From Polyangiaceae bacterium (GTDB lineage Bacteria > Myxococcota_A > Polyangia > Polyangiales > Polyangiaceae), in assembly GCA_009780955.1 (NCBI GenBank), contig WQZB01000002.1:1-64000 (forward strand): a stretch of DNA of 64,000 bases, given 5' to 3'. The position numbers and the translations under genes were made by a program. Numbering within the stretch: the first letter of the stretch is position 1; each line of letters starts with the position of its first letter. Below the pieces are notes generated by a model, which saw nothing but the letters and a program-made list of their open reading frames with translations, did not search any database and had not been told where the DNA came from. Positions 42,409 to 51,396 of the stretch are shown here, one piece after another.

Positions 42409-44055
42409 TTACTTCATCGGCAGTGCACGCTTGTCCGATGGGCCGGTGAGCGAGGCAAAGAAGTCATTCCCTTTGTCGTCGACAACGATGAATGCGGGGA
42501 AATCGACGACATCAATGCGCCAAATCGCTTCCATGCCCAACTCGGCGTATTCGACAATTTGCACATTCTTGATGCAATCTTTTGCAAGGCGCGCGGCAGG
42601 ACCGCCGATGGATCCCAAATAAAAGCCACCATGACGTTTGCACGCTTCGGTGACCTGGGGCGATCGATTGCCCTTTGCCAGCATGATCATGCTGCCGCCT
42701 GCCTCTTGGAATTGATTGACGTAGGCATCCATACGGCCGGCGGTCGTTGGACCGAAAGAGCCTGACGGGTAGCCCTCGGGTGTTTTCGCGGGACCGGCAT
42801 AATAAACGGCGAAATTTTTCATGTATTCTGGCAAGCCTTCGCCGTGATCGAGGCGCTCTTTCAGCTTTGCGTGGGCAATGTCGCGCGCGACAATCATGGG
42901 CCCGCTGAGCGACAACCGCGTTTTGATTGGATACTTCGACAGCTGCGCGCGAACCTCGCGCATCGGACGCGACAAATCGACTTTGACGACTTCGCCCTCG
43001 AGATCGTCATGCGTAGTTTCAGGCAAGTACGTTGCTGGATCGGTTTCGAGCTGCTCGAGGAAAACGCCGTCACGTGTGATCTTGCCAACGGCCTGCCGAT
43101 CGGCCGAGCACGAGACCGCCACGGCCACGGGGCATGAAGCGCCATGGCGCGGCAATCGGACGACGCGCACGTCGTGGCAAAAGTATTTGCCGCCGAACTG
43201 CGCGCCAATGCCGGTTTTCTGGGACAGTTCGAGGACTTTCGCTTCAAGTTCGACGTCGCGGAAACCGCGCCCATACTCATTACCCGTCGTGGGCAGCGTG
43301 TCGAGGTAGTGCGCCGACGCGAGCTTGGCTACTTTAAGTGTGTATTCTGCACTCGTTCCGCCAACGACGACCGCAAGGTGATACGGCGGGCACGCAGCGG
43401 TGCCGAGCGAACGGAGCTTCTGCTCGAGGAAGGCAAGAAGGCTATCGGGGTTGAGCAGTGCTTTGGTTTCCTGAAAAAGATAGCTTTTGTTGGCCGAGCC
43501 GCCACCTTTCGCCATGAAAAGGAATTTGTAGGCCGCGCCGTCGACAGCGAAGATATCAATCTGCGCCGGGAGGTTCGTGCCGGTGTTCTTTTCTTGGTAC
43601 ATGTTGAGCGGGGCCATCTGCGAGTAACGCAGATTCGTGGTTTCGTAGGTCGTTTGGATGCCGCGCGCGATTGCGGCCTCGTCGCAGCCTTCTGTTACGA
43701 CGTACTGCCCTTTCTTGCCCATGACGATGGCGGTGCCAGTGTCTTGGCACATCGGCAGAATGCCACCTGCAGCGATGCATGCATTCTTCAAAAGATCGAG
43801 TGCAACGAAGCGATCGTTCTCCGACGCATCGGGATCGTCGAGAATCTTGCGTAGCTGCGCGAGATGGGCAGGCCTGAGCAAGTGAGCAATGTCGCGCATG
43901 GCTTGCTCGGCGAGAAGAGTGAGTGCCTCGGGCGCAACTTTTACGAATGTTTTGCCGGCGGCTTCGAACCAGGAGACGTAGTCGCTCGTGAGAAGCCTGT
44001 ACGGCGTCGTGTCATCGCCGAGCGGAAGGATGTCTTGATAGTAGAACGCGCTCAT
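42409..44055 (-). CDS. fumA: Class I (iron-sulfur) fumarate hydratase
   Basis: About 548 residues from the ATG at 44055; an ATG at 44064 adds three residues. It is highly similar throughout to E. coli Fum[94 protein letters not shown] and [19 protein letters not shown]. The three 4Fe-4S cysteines (in MCQDTG, AACPP/SCPV region and later) are visible. It interconverts fumarate and malate in the TCA cycle and is oxygen-sensitive. It stands divergent from glpK. Confidence 0.95.
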   Translation of the reverse strand: MSAFYYQDILPLGDDTTPYRLLTSDYVSWFEAAGKTFVKVAPEALTLLAEQAMRDIAHLLRPAHLAQLRKILDDPDASENDRFVALDLLKNACIAAGGILPMCQDTGTAIVMGKKGQYVVTEGCDEAAIARGIQTTYETTNLRYSQMAPLNMYQEKNTGTNLPAQIDIFAVDGAAYKFLFMAKGGGSANKSYLFQETKALLNPDSLLAFLEQKLRSLGTAACPPYHLAVVVGGTSAEYTLKVAKLASAHYLDTLPTTGNEYGRGFRDVELEAKVLELSQKTGIGAQFGGKYFCHDVRVVRLPRHGASCPVAVAVSCSADRQAVGKITRDGVFLEQLETDPATYLPETTHDDLEGEVVKVDLSRPMREVRAQLSKYPIKTRLSLSGPMIVARDIAHAKLKERLDHGEGLPEYMKNFAVYYAGPAKTPEGYPSGSFGPTTAGRMDAYVNQFQEAGGSMIMLAKGNRSPQVTEACKRHGGFYLGSIGGPAARLAKDCIKNVQIVEYAELGMEAIWRIDVVDFPAFIVVDDKGNDFFASLTGPSDKRALPMK

Positions 44056-44125
44056 GCACGGCATCTTACTCAATTAACCGTGGCCGAGGCGACCCGCTCG
44101 CTATCTGCTAAAAGCGTTAGTTAAG

Positions 44126-45622
44126 ATGGGCAAGCATCTGCTCGCGATCGATCAAGGCACAACGGGATCCACCGCCATCGTCATGTCGCAGAGCGGCACC
44201 ACGCTGGGCAAGGCAACCGTCGAGTTTCCGCAGCACTTCCCGCAGCCCGGTTGGGTCGAACACGATCCGGAAGACATCTGGAAGAGCGTCAGCGTTGCCG
44301 TGGAGCGCGCGCTCGCCCAAGCGAAGATCGATGGCCGCGACATCGCAGGCATCGGCATCACCAACCAGCGCGAAACCACGGTGCTGTGGGAGCGCGCGAG
44401 CGGTCGGCCAATCTACAACGCCATCGTGTGGCAGTGCCGGCGCACTGCCGAGGCTTGTCATCGCATCAAGGCTCTGGGCTTTGCCGACAAGGTACGCAAG
44501 TGTACTGGGCTCGTTGTCGATGCGTACTTCTCGGGCACGAAGATCGCTTGGATCCTCGATCACGTCGAAGGTGCGCGGGCGCGAGCCGACAAGAGTGAGC
44601 TTGCTTTCGGCACGATGGACTCCTTTCTCATTCACCGGCTCACCGGTGGCGCGGTTCACGCAACCGATGTGACGAATGCATCGCGCACGCTCTTGATGGA
44701 CCTCGAGAAGCTTGCGTGGGACAAGGATATGCTCGCTCTGTTCGGCGTGCCAGAAAGTGTGCTGCCCCAAATTGTGCCAAGCGCTGGGCCGATTGGTGTC
44801 ACGCAGAATGTGGGCTTTCTGCCCGACGGCGTCCCCATCGCGGGCGTTGCGGGCGACCAGCAAGCGGCGCTGTTTGGCCAAGCGTGTTTCGCCGAAGGTG
44901 ATGCAAAGTGCACGTATGGTACGGGCGCCTTCGTGCTCATGAATCTTGGGCAGGTGCCGACACGCAGCAAAAATGGTCTAGTTACAACCGTCGCCTGGAG
45001 CATCCTGGGCAAAACGACCTACGCCTTCGAGGGCAGCGCCTTCGTTGCCGGCGCGGCAGTACAGTGGCTACGCGACGGGCTCGGCATCATTCGGAGCGCT
45101 GAGGAAATCGAGTCGCTTGCCAGAACGGTTCCGTCGACGGACGGCGTTGTGTTCGTTCCTGCGCTGGCGGGTTTGGGTGCGCCATATTGGGATCAAGACG
45201 CGCGCGGCACAATCACCGGCATCACGCGTGGAACCACGGCGGCGCATCTCGCGCGTGCAACGCTCGAAGCCATTGCGTTCGAAGTGTGGGACTTGCTCGA
45301 AGCCATGACGAGCGACGCTCAGCGATCCACGAATACGTTGAAGGTCGACGGTGGCGCCGCAAAAAACGATTTGCTGGTGCAGTTTCAGGCCGACATTGCG
45401 CAAGCGCAGGCCGTTCGCCCGGTTGACATCGAGTCCACGGGGCGGGGCGCGGCAATGCTTGCAGGGGTCGGCCTTGGCCTCCTCGACTTGGACGCGGCTG
45501 CGACGATGATCAGGCTTGATAAGACCTTCGAGCCGCACATGTCGGATACCGAGCGCGCAGGGCACATAAGGCGCTGGGAGGGTGCGATCGCCCGCACGCG
45601 CTCTAGCCCGCTTTCGATTTGA
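44126..45622 (+). CDS. glpK: Glycerol kinase
   Basis: 498 residues, normal length. FGGY-kinase motifs: LLAIDQGTTGSTAIVMSQSG, QHFPQPGWVEHDPEDIW, GITNQRETTVLWERASGRPI, AGVAGDQQAALFGQACF, KCTYGTGAFVLMNLG and LKVDGGAAKNDLLVQFQADI. It phosphorylates glycerol to sn-glycerol-3-phosphate. No glpF or glpD is adjacent. The last four codons and the TGA stop (45620-45622) lie inside the left end of a family B repeat, so the native C-terminus has been altered or closed by that element. Confidence 0.96.
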   Translation: MGKHLLAIDQGTTGSTAIVMSQSGTTLGKATVEFPQHFPQPGWVEHDPEDIWKSVSVAVERALAQAKIDGRDIAGIGITNQRETTVLWERASGRPIYNAIVWQCRRTAEACHRIKALGFADKVRKCTGLVVDAYFSGTKIAWILDHVEGARARADKSELAFGTMDSFLIHRLTGGAVHATDVTNASRTLLMDLEKLAWDKDMLALFGVPESVLPQIVPSAGPIGVTQNVGFLPDGVPIAGVAGDQQAALFGQACFAEGDAKCTYGTGAFVLMNLGQVPTRSKNGLVTTVAWSILGKTTYAFEGSAFVAGAAVQWLRDGLGIIRSAEEIESLARTVPSTDGVVFVPALAGLGAPYWDQDARGTITGITRGTTAAHLARATLEAIAFEVWDLLEAMTSDAQRSTNTLKVDGGAAKNDLLVQFQADIAQAQAVRPVDIESTGRGAAMLAGVGLGLLDLDAAATMIRLDKTFEPHMSDTERAGHIRRWEGAIARTRSSPLSI

Positions 45623-45725
45623 CGCGATCTCTTCGTTGGCGGCTGCGGTGCCTGCGCACGTACCACAACGTACGCTTACGCGGGCTCCTCGCCGCCGCCT
45701 CGATCTCGCGTCAACTTGAAAGCGG
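45608..45725. repeat. Family B inverted-repeat element, copy 2 (overlaps the glpK end)
   Basis: 118 bp with terminal inverted repeats: left CCGCTTTCGATTTGACGCGA, right the complement of CCGCTTTCAAGTTGACGCGA. The interior (CCTGCGCACGTACCACAACG followed by TACGCTTACGCGGGCTCCTC) is the reverse complement of the core of the family A element at 52217. The remaining gap to the next gene (45726-45899) has no visible gene. Confidence 0.82.
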
Positions 45726-45899
45726 TCCTCGACATAAAAGGTGTGCAGCGTGTGAGCCAACGGCTCGGCACGTGCTACGCTGATCTGCGCTTGCTCCGAA
45801 CAACGAAGCTTTTACTCTTTCTTACCATGCCAACCTCGAGCACCATCGGCAACCAGACCGCTCGGGCTCGATATGCTTGCCTTCGAAGGGAGAATTTCA

Positions 45900-46781
45900 A
45901 TGTCTGAAGACCGTCCTCTGACGGGCTCCGCTCGCGACGTGCCCGTGGACTGGGAGGCTCTCGAAGATGCCTTCGAGAACAACGCACCGGAAGTCCATAG
46001 TTACTTTCACCTGTCTACCGGTGAAGTGTTGCGTGTCGTCGATGGTGTTGCCGATCCACAAATGCATTCGCGCATCAGCGTTGATCCAAACTACTTGCGC
46101 ATCGAACCCGTCTCGTCGCGCGAGCAATACCGCTGGATGGAGCGCTTCATCCCCTTGGTCGACGACAATGAGCTTCGCACGAAGCTTGCCCACGCGATCG
46201 ACGGCAAAGGCGCCTTCCGACGATTCAAAGACGTACTCATGTCGTTCGCCGCGGAGCGTGAGCGTTGGTTTACCTTTCGCAGCGAACGCCTTCGTACGTT
46301 CATGGAAGCATGGTTGAATGCGCATGCCATGAAGGCAGCAGAGCGTCCAACATGGGCTGATGGGCCACCGTCCGGCGACGAGTCGATGCCCGACAGCTTA
46401 CTTGGTCCGTTTAGCCAGCTGCCCAGCGCATCAAGCTCACTCAATTCGCTCAACTCCACTGATGGGTCGCTGGGCGCGATGGCGGTTGCCGTGGAAGCCG
46501 AGGGGCCGAGGTCGCAAAGCGGCCGTCGTCAACGCAACGCCGAAACGCTTCGCCAGCATCTGAGAGAGCTTGGCGACAGCCTTGGACCTCGCGAGCTCGA
46601 TCTGCTTGTCTCGTTCGCCGAGTTCCTGAGAGCGCGTCGTGCCGCGCGGGGGTTCGCGCATCATCATGAGCACATGCGCGAAGAGCGTGAAACATCATCG
46701 GTGCAGTCGCAACGGGCTCCGCGAAGCAGCGACAGTCCGGTTGCCGGAATGCTCGCCGCTGAAAGCAAAGGCAACGGTTGA
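45900..46781 (+). CDS. UPF0158-family protein with extra C-terminal region
   Basis: 293 residues from the ATG at 45900 (GGGAG upstream). Residues ~10-150 match UPF0158: VDWEALEDAFENNAPEVHSY, GEVLRVVDGV, REQYRWMERFIPLVDD, IDGKGAFRRFKDVLMS and ERERWFTFRSERLRTFMEAWL. The family's role is unknown. The remaining ~140 residues are a Ser-rich linker and a basic helical region (ETLRQHLRELGDSLGPREL) not found in ordinary members. The stop overlaps the next start (TTGA). Confidence 0.82.
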   Translation: MSEDRPLTGSARDVPVDWEALEDAFENNAPEVHSYFHLSTGEVLRVVDGVADPQMHSRISVDPNYLRIEPVSSREQYRWMERFIPLVDDNELRTKLAHAIDGKGAFRRFKDVLMSFAAERERWFTFRSERLRTFMEAWLNAHAMKAAERPTWADGPPSGDESMPDSLLGPFSQLPSASSSLNSLNSTDGSLGAMAVAVEAEGPRSQSGRRQRNAETLRQHLRELGDSLGPRELDLLVSFAEFLRARRAARGFAHHHEHMREERETSSVQSQRAPRSSDSPVAGMLAAESKGNG

Positions 46782-47554
46782 ACCCAGGGCGTGTCCCCAC
46801 CGTGGGGATGGTGGGGATGGTTGTTGCGTCGATTGTATTTGCATCGTCCGGCCGCGCAGCTGTCCCCACTGCGCGGCGCGGGATATCGGCCGATCGCGTT
46901 GCCGTTCGTTACGTCACCCCAGAAACTGGGGGAATGGCGCGCCCTCGGTTTGTTACCGACCGCACGCTTGCACTCTTCGCGCGTTTCGAGGCCATGACCG
47001 AGCAGGTGCCAATGCCCGAAGCCGACTACCCTGAGCGCTACGTTCGCAGCGCGCTCGATCGTCTCATTGCTCGCTCCATGCTTGCGAGCCTTCTTTCGCA
47101 GCGCAGAATTGAGCCCCCGGATCTGCCTGGTCGCGTAGACGGCGCCCGCGCCGAGCTTGCCGCCCGCGTGGGTGGTTCGAGTGCGCTCGATGCGGCGATG
47201 AAGCGTGAAGGAATCGACGACGAAGAGCTCACGGTACTTTTGCGCGAGCAGGTCCGCGCTGCTTTCTACATCGACAAAGCGATTGTACCGATCCTCGCCG
47301 TCACCGAAGACGCGCTGCGCGAGGCGTACCGAAGTGCCGCCCATCCCTATCGCAACGTGAAATACGAAGACGTGCGCGACCGCCTTCGTCTTTGGGTGGC
47401 AACCGAGCGGCAGCGCGCGGCCGAGCTCGAATTCTTGCAGAGTACACGCGCACGGATCTCTATTTTTGTGCTCCATCCCATCGGTGCCGTCGGTGCACCC
47501 GCGCCCAGCCAAGACCAGCCTGTTGTTGTGCCGCCCGTTGTGCCGCGACCGTGA
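46778..47554 (+). CDS. Secreted SurA-N-like protein without PPIase domain
   Basis: 258 residues if the TTG overlapping the upstream stop is used; an ATG at 46808 gives the neater signal peptide (MVGMVVASIVFASSGRAA). After the signal, ALDRLIARSMLASLLSQRRI and AMKREGIDDEELTVLLREQV look like the helical N-terminal chaperone module of SurA/PpiD. The parvulin domain is absent. The end is Pro/Val-rich (QPVVVPPVVPRP). An envelope chaperone role is an inference. Confidence 0.6.
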   Translation: MNPGRVPTVGMVGMVVASIVFASSGRAAVPTARRGISADRVAVRYVTPETGGMARPRFVTDRTLALFARFEAMTEQVPMPEADYPERYVRSALDRLIARSMLASLLSQRRIEPPDLPGRVDGARAELAARVGGSSALDAAMKREGIDDEELTVLLREQVRAAFYIDKAIVPILAVTEDALREAYRSAAHPYRNVKYEDVRDRLRLWVATERQRAAELEFLQSTRARISIFVLHPIGAVGAPAPSQDQPVVVPPVVPRP

Positions 47555-47599
47555 GCCATAAAGGTCGTCGGTGGGTCGAGGCTGAACTGCTCCCGTCCC

Positions 47600-49204
47600 T
47601 CACATGCCCCAGACCGTGATCGAGCGGCCCTCGGCACGGCGCTCTTGCACGAAGACTTTTTCGTCCCAACTTCGCTCGCTTGGGTCGACAACGATCAAGT
47701 GAGTTTCATCGGCGTGGCACTTGTCGGCGTACCGAGCTGTCTGCGTGAGTCCTTCCTCGATCGTCGCATCGAGCGATCGGCGTTCGCGCACGACCTTCAT
47801 CTCCACCACGAATCGCTGCTCCGCACGCTTCCCATCTACCTGTCGAAAGAAACGCACGAAGAGATCTGCGCGCCCCCTTCCCAGCGCGTACTCGCGTTCG
47901 ATTCGCCCCCCGCCGTTGACCACTCGCTGCAGCCAAGCTTGCAAGAGAAGCTGCGGTGCCGCTTCTTCGTAGCTCGCTCGATTTCGCCAAACTTCGGAAT
48001 TCTCCCGGTAGAACTGTTGGAAGCCTGCGAGCATCCCTCGGAAATCGAGGCGGCCGTCGGCAAGAACGAAAGCCGTGCTCGGCACCTGTGTCGAGACGTT
48101 GCTCTGAAGGATGGACGTCAGCTCCCGGGGAATCACCTCGCGGTAGATGTCATTAGCGATGCGAACACCGTCGGTGTGCTGCATCGTGATAAGCCCCAGG
48201 TCGACGACATATTGGCGATCCTCGGTTGATACGGCTTCTCCCCATTGTTCTCCTGCGAGAATGGGTGCGATAACGCGCCGAACGCGTGGCTCTTTGAGCT
48301 TGTCCGCGAGCTGGTCGAGGTGCGTGTCGCGCCGGAGGATGAGCCGCTCCTTGGCTTCGTCCACGTCGTCGAGCGTGATGGGGCGCGAGCGGTCTTGGAG
48401 TGCCGGCATCTTCTCGGTGAGCTCTCTCGCCAGCGCGTTGACCAACCACGGCTGCCCGCCTGTGAGCGCCATTACTTTCGAATAGATTGACTCCTCGAAG
48501 ACCTGCTTCGTGGCGGCGGTGTGCTGTTCGTAAAGCTCACGAACTTCGGCCTCCGAGAAGTTCCCCAGCCGCAGCGACTCCGTCTTGATGTTGAAGGCGC
48601 TTCCACCCGTGATGATCTCGCCCTTCGAGGTGTGGATGCGGTAGTCGCGCACGTCGCGCACGCCGCAGAGAATGATGGACTGAGGGGACGGGCTTGGGCG
48701 CGCGATGTATCCGTCTCGGAGCTGCCCCAGGACCGAGACCAGCGTATCTCCTACCAGCGCATCGATCTCGTCGATGAGCAGCACAATCGGCTTGGGCGAA
48801 TGAGCTGCCCACCGCGCGAGGAGCACCAACAACAAGCTCCCGGGCGTTACTTTCTCCACGAAGGATGGGCCCTCGGAGGCGAGCCAACTCTGCGGTCGGT
48901 CGAGCTGCGCACGAAGAAGCAATTGCTCGGCAATGATCCGGTTGCCCATGGCGATGTCGTCGCGTGCCGCCTGCGCCGACTGGACGCTGAACCTCATCGT
49001 CTCGTAGCGCCCTTCGCCGTTGAGCCGGTCCACGATCGCCTGCAGCAGCGTTGTTTTCCCGCTCTGCCTGGGAGCATGCATGACGAAGTACTTCTTCGCG
49101 TCGATGAGCTGCTGGATCTCGGGCCAGTTGATTCGCGCGAAGGAGTCGATGCTGTAATGGTCCGCGGGGTTGTTGGGGCCAGCGGTGTTGAAGTGTCGGA
49201 TCAT
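47600..49204 (-). CDS. AAA-like ATPase fused to a PD-(D/E)XK nuclease-like domain
   Basis: 534 residues. Residues ~20-290 are an AAA-like ATPase: Walker A HAPRQSGKTTLLQA, Walker B IVLLIDEIDALVG and sensor region IILCGVRDVRDYR. Residues ~290-400 are a winged-helix-like segment. The C-terminal ~130 residues have GRGRADLFVRF and, after 13 residues, RFVVEMKVV, the D...ExK pattern of PD-(D/E)XK nucleases, then DATIEEGLTQTARYADKC. Such ATPase-nuclease fusions are widespread and poorly understood; a defence or mobile-element role is possible. The start ATG at 49204 is the only good one. Confidence 0.85.
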   Translation of the reverse strand: MIRHFNTAGPNNPADHYSIDSFARINWPEIQQLIDAKKYFVMHAPRQSGKTTLLQAIVDRLNGEGRYETMRFSVQSAQAARDDIAMGNRIIAEQLLLRAQLDRPQSWLASEGPSFVEKVTPGSLLLVLLARWAAHSPKPIVLLIDEIDALVGDTLVSVLGQLRDGYIARPSPSPQSIILCGVRDVRDYRIHTSKGEIITGGSAFNIKTESLRLGNFSEAEVRELYEQHTAATKQVFEESIYSKVMALTGGQPWLVNALARELTEKMPALQDRSRPITLDDVDEAKERLILRRDTHLDQLADKLKEPRVRRVIAPILAGEQWGEAVSTEDRQYVVDLGLITMQHTDGVRIANDIYREVIPRELTSILQSNVSTQVPSTAFVLADGRLDFRGMLAGFQQFYRENSEVWRNRASYEEAAPQLLLQAWLQRVVNGGGRIEREYALGRGRADLFVRFFRQVDGKRAEQRFVVEMKVVRERRSLDATIEEGLTQTARYADKCHADETHLIVVDPSERSWDEKVFVQERRAEGRSITVWGM

Positions 49205-49559
49205 TGCGTCGCTCCGGAGGGACCTGCGGTGGGCTCAGGGGAACCTTTCTATGAGCAGTATCCGGACGACAGACTACTGCAACCGCATGTTGAACCTCAC
49301 CCGATTTGGTGAACACCCGAGGAGATCCGAGATGGCATGGGCAGGCGGCGTGGAAGCCATAGCCCCGAAACATGGTTTCGGGGCTATCTTCAATTATTCA
49401 ATCAAGGGGAGCCTTGGATCTGGAACTTACCCAGGGGTTGCCCAATCGCCCCGGCGTAGCCGTCCTGGCCATTGGTTTTCTCGTTGTTGTACTGCCACGG
49501 GTAGTAATTGCCATTGACAGGAGATACCCGATACTGGGCTCTCTGTTTGACACCGCTTG
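49205..49559. other. Intergenic gap with a 13-bp hairpin and an orphan coding tail
   Basis: A region of 355 bases without an intact gene. It contains the perfect hairpin at 49359-49387. On the minus strand (49402-49563), an out-of-frame continuation after the barrel gene reads RVSPVNGNYYPWQYNNE and DGYAGAIGQPLGKFQIQGSP before a TGA. The remainder shows nothing recognisable. Confidence 0.6.
49359..49387. terminator. Perfect 13-bp hairpin
   Basis: ATAGCCCCGAAAC (49359-49371) pairs perfectly with GTTTCGGGGCTAT (49375-49387) across a 3-base loop ATG. It is not followed by a T-run on either strand; the plus side continues CTTCAATTATTC. It lies downstream of the barrel gene and the orphan tail on the minus strand and could stop their transcript or stabilise the mRNA. 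Confidence 0.6.
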
Positions 49560-49563
49560 CTAG
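49402..49563 (-). pseudogene. Orphan C-terminal coding tail (Trp/Gly/Asn-rich)
   Basis: In the frame ending at TGA 49404-49402, about 45 codons are open: YRVSPVNGNYYPWQYNNEKT, then NGQDGYAGAIGQPLGKFQIQ. The pattern Y-V...W...NGQ-GYAG-GQPL-IQ resembles the last repeat of a tryptophan-containing carbohydrate- or wall-binding domain (ChW-like). No start or upstream part exists in frame; upstream the frame enters the Omp85 gene. It may be what remains of a surface protein. Confidence 0.35.
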
Positions 49564-51356
49564 GGTGTAAATGCTTGTCCGAACGACAGGTAAAACCCAA
49601 CCGGATCTACCTTGGTCTGAATCCCGGTTTCGGGAAACGGCCCGCGCTGCATGGGAAGCGCGATGTCGGCCCGAAAGACCATACGGTTCAATTGCGGAAG
49701 CAGAATGCGCACGCCGGTGCCGACCGACTGCTTTGCGTGCAGCATGTTGAAGCCTTGGGCCGCGTCGCCGACGTCATAGAAAACGACGCCTCCAACTTGG
49801 CATTTTAGGACTTCCGCCGACCTCGAGCGAAATTCAAGATTATAAAAGAGTGTATCTTTGCCAAAGAAAAAATTTGAAGGATAACCGCGCAACCTGTCGC
49901 TGCCACCGGCAAAGGTTTGTGCGTTGAGGTAATTGCGAAAGCGGTTGAGGAAAGACGCGTTCATCACCACGCGTCCAAACCCAGTGCGAGGGCTGATAGC
50001 GCCGAACGACGCGCCAACGCTGCCGTCGGTGATGTCACCGCGGCTGTCTTCGGCAAATGCCGTTGCCGTTGCGCCGACGAGGCCGTCGCCCATGGCGAGC
50101 GAATAGGCGGCCCTTGCGGTGACGCCGACCAGATCGCGGCTCGAGCCAAGCGCCCGCGGCACGGGGTAAAGGCTCACGCTCACGTCGTGGCCAAGGCGGT
50201 AGTCTTCCTGCAGCGCAAGGGTTGCGATGTCGAGCGTGCGAAAGTAGTCGTTGCGGAAGCTTGCCCACGTGAGCATTGGATACACGCGCGCCTCGCCAAT
50301 GGGAATGAGACCCTGAAACTCTCGTGCAACCACGGGGTTGAAAGCACTCAAATCGAATGTGCTGTACGACGACTTGGCCGCATTGAAACTGAGCGAGAAA
50401 TTGTTCTTGATGCCCCAGCCGAACGAACGTGTGAGGCTCACCGACACGCTCTCCGCGCGGCTTCGGTACTGATAGGGAATGCCGGCGGCACCCACGACGT
50501 CGGGCGAATTGAACGTCGCGACGTTCGCGTTGACGTAGTGGCGAGTCACGGTGTTGGAGTATGAGGAGTTGAAGCCCCACGCCCACTTCGTCAAGGTCGA
50601 ATACAGATCCTGTCCAACCGACAGGGCGCCGGTCATACCCTCGGCCGCGCCCGAGCGCCGGTTGATGACGATGCTCGCATTCGCGGCCGCACCAATCCAC
50701 GAAGTGCCAAAGCGCGGAATATTGTATCCCGCACCGAACGTGTACGATTCTGGTTGGTACACGAACGTGGTCGACAGCGTGTGATGGTGGCCGAGAAGGT
50801 TGGTTTCCTGCGGTACGAGAAGAAGGCTTTCGACGCCGCCCGGGCCAACCGCAAGATCGTAGGACAACCGCAGGCTCCATATGTCCTTGGTGATGATGAG
50901 CAGACCGACCTTGTCGGGCGTGCTGCCCACCACGCCTACGATGATGACGACCGACACCTCGAGCGGCATGCGCGTTCGCATGTTGCGCGCGGTTTCGTCG
51001 ACGAGAACTTGCTGGTATGGCTCGCCCTCGTGCAGGAGCGTCTCGCGGCGAATGACGTAGTCGCGCGAGACAACGTGCAGGCTATTCAAAAGTTTGCGTA
51101 CGGGAATGCCGAGGGCTTTGTCTGGAATGGGATCGCGATCTTCGAGTACCTCGAAGCGCATCGTGTCGATACGCTCGATGATCTTGCCTTCCGGGGCTGG
51201 GTCGATTTTCTTACCCGATGCCTCGAGCGCGCGGGCGATCGTCTCCTTCTCGTAGCGGGAGTACTCGGTGGATTGAGATGTGGGCTTTTGCGCCAGGGCG
51301 AGGTGGCAATGGAGCATCACCCCCACGCCAGCGGCAAAGCGCAGAAAAACCCGCAC
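49560..51356 (-). CDS. Omp85/BamA-superfamily outer-membrane barrel
   Basis: 598 residues with signal peptide (MRVFLRFAAGVGVMLHCHLALA). The N-terminal part (~40-150) contains one POTRA-like region (IIERIDTMRFEVLEDRDPIP... RETLLHEGEPYQQVLVDE). The barrel carries the lid motif GGSDRLRGYPSNFFFG, the equivalent of VRGF/Y, and ends PVGFYLSFGQAFTP. It is shorter than BamA (about 800 residues, five POTRA domains), so it is more likely a TamA-like or accessory Omp85 member. The start is an ATG at 51356. Confidence 0.82.
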   Translation of the reverse strand: MRVFLRFAAGVGVMLHCHLALAQKPTSQSTEYSRYEKETIARALEASGKKIDPAPEGKIIERIDTMRFEVLEDRDPIPDKALGIPVRKLLNSLHVVSRDYVIRRETLLHEGEPYQQVLVDETARNMRTRMPLEVSVVIIVGVVGSTPDKVGLLIITKDIWSLRLSYDLAVGPGGVESLLLVPQETNLLGHHHTLSTTFVYQPESYTFGAGYNIPRFGTSWIGAAANASIVINRRSGAAEGMTGALSVGQDLYSTLTKWAWGFNSSYSNTVTRHYVNANVATFNSPDVVGAAGIPYQYRSRAESVSVSLTRSFGWGIKNNFSLSFNAAKSSYSTFDLSAFNPVVAREFQGLIPIGEARVYPMLTWASFRNDYFRTLDIATLALQEDYRLGHDVSVSLYPVPRALGSSRDLVGVTARAAYSLAMGDGLVGATATAFAEDSRGDITDGSVGASFGAISPRTGFGRVVMNASFLNRFRNYLNAQTFAGGSDRLRGYPSNFFFGKDTLFYNLEFRSRSAEVLKCQVGGVVFYDVGDAAQGFNMLHAKQSVGTGVRILLPQLNRMVFRADIALPMQRGPFPETGIQTKVDPVGFYLSFGQAFTP

Positions 51357-51396
51357 GGCGGTTACTCTACTCGAACGCTATGGCGATCAACGCGCG

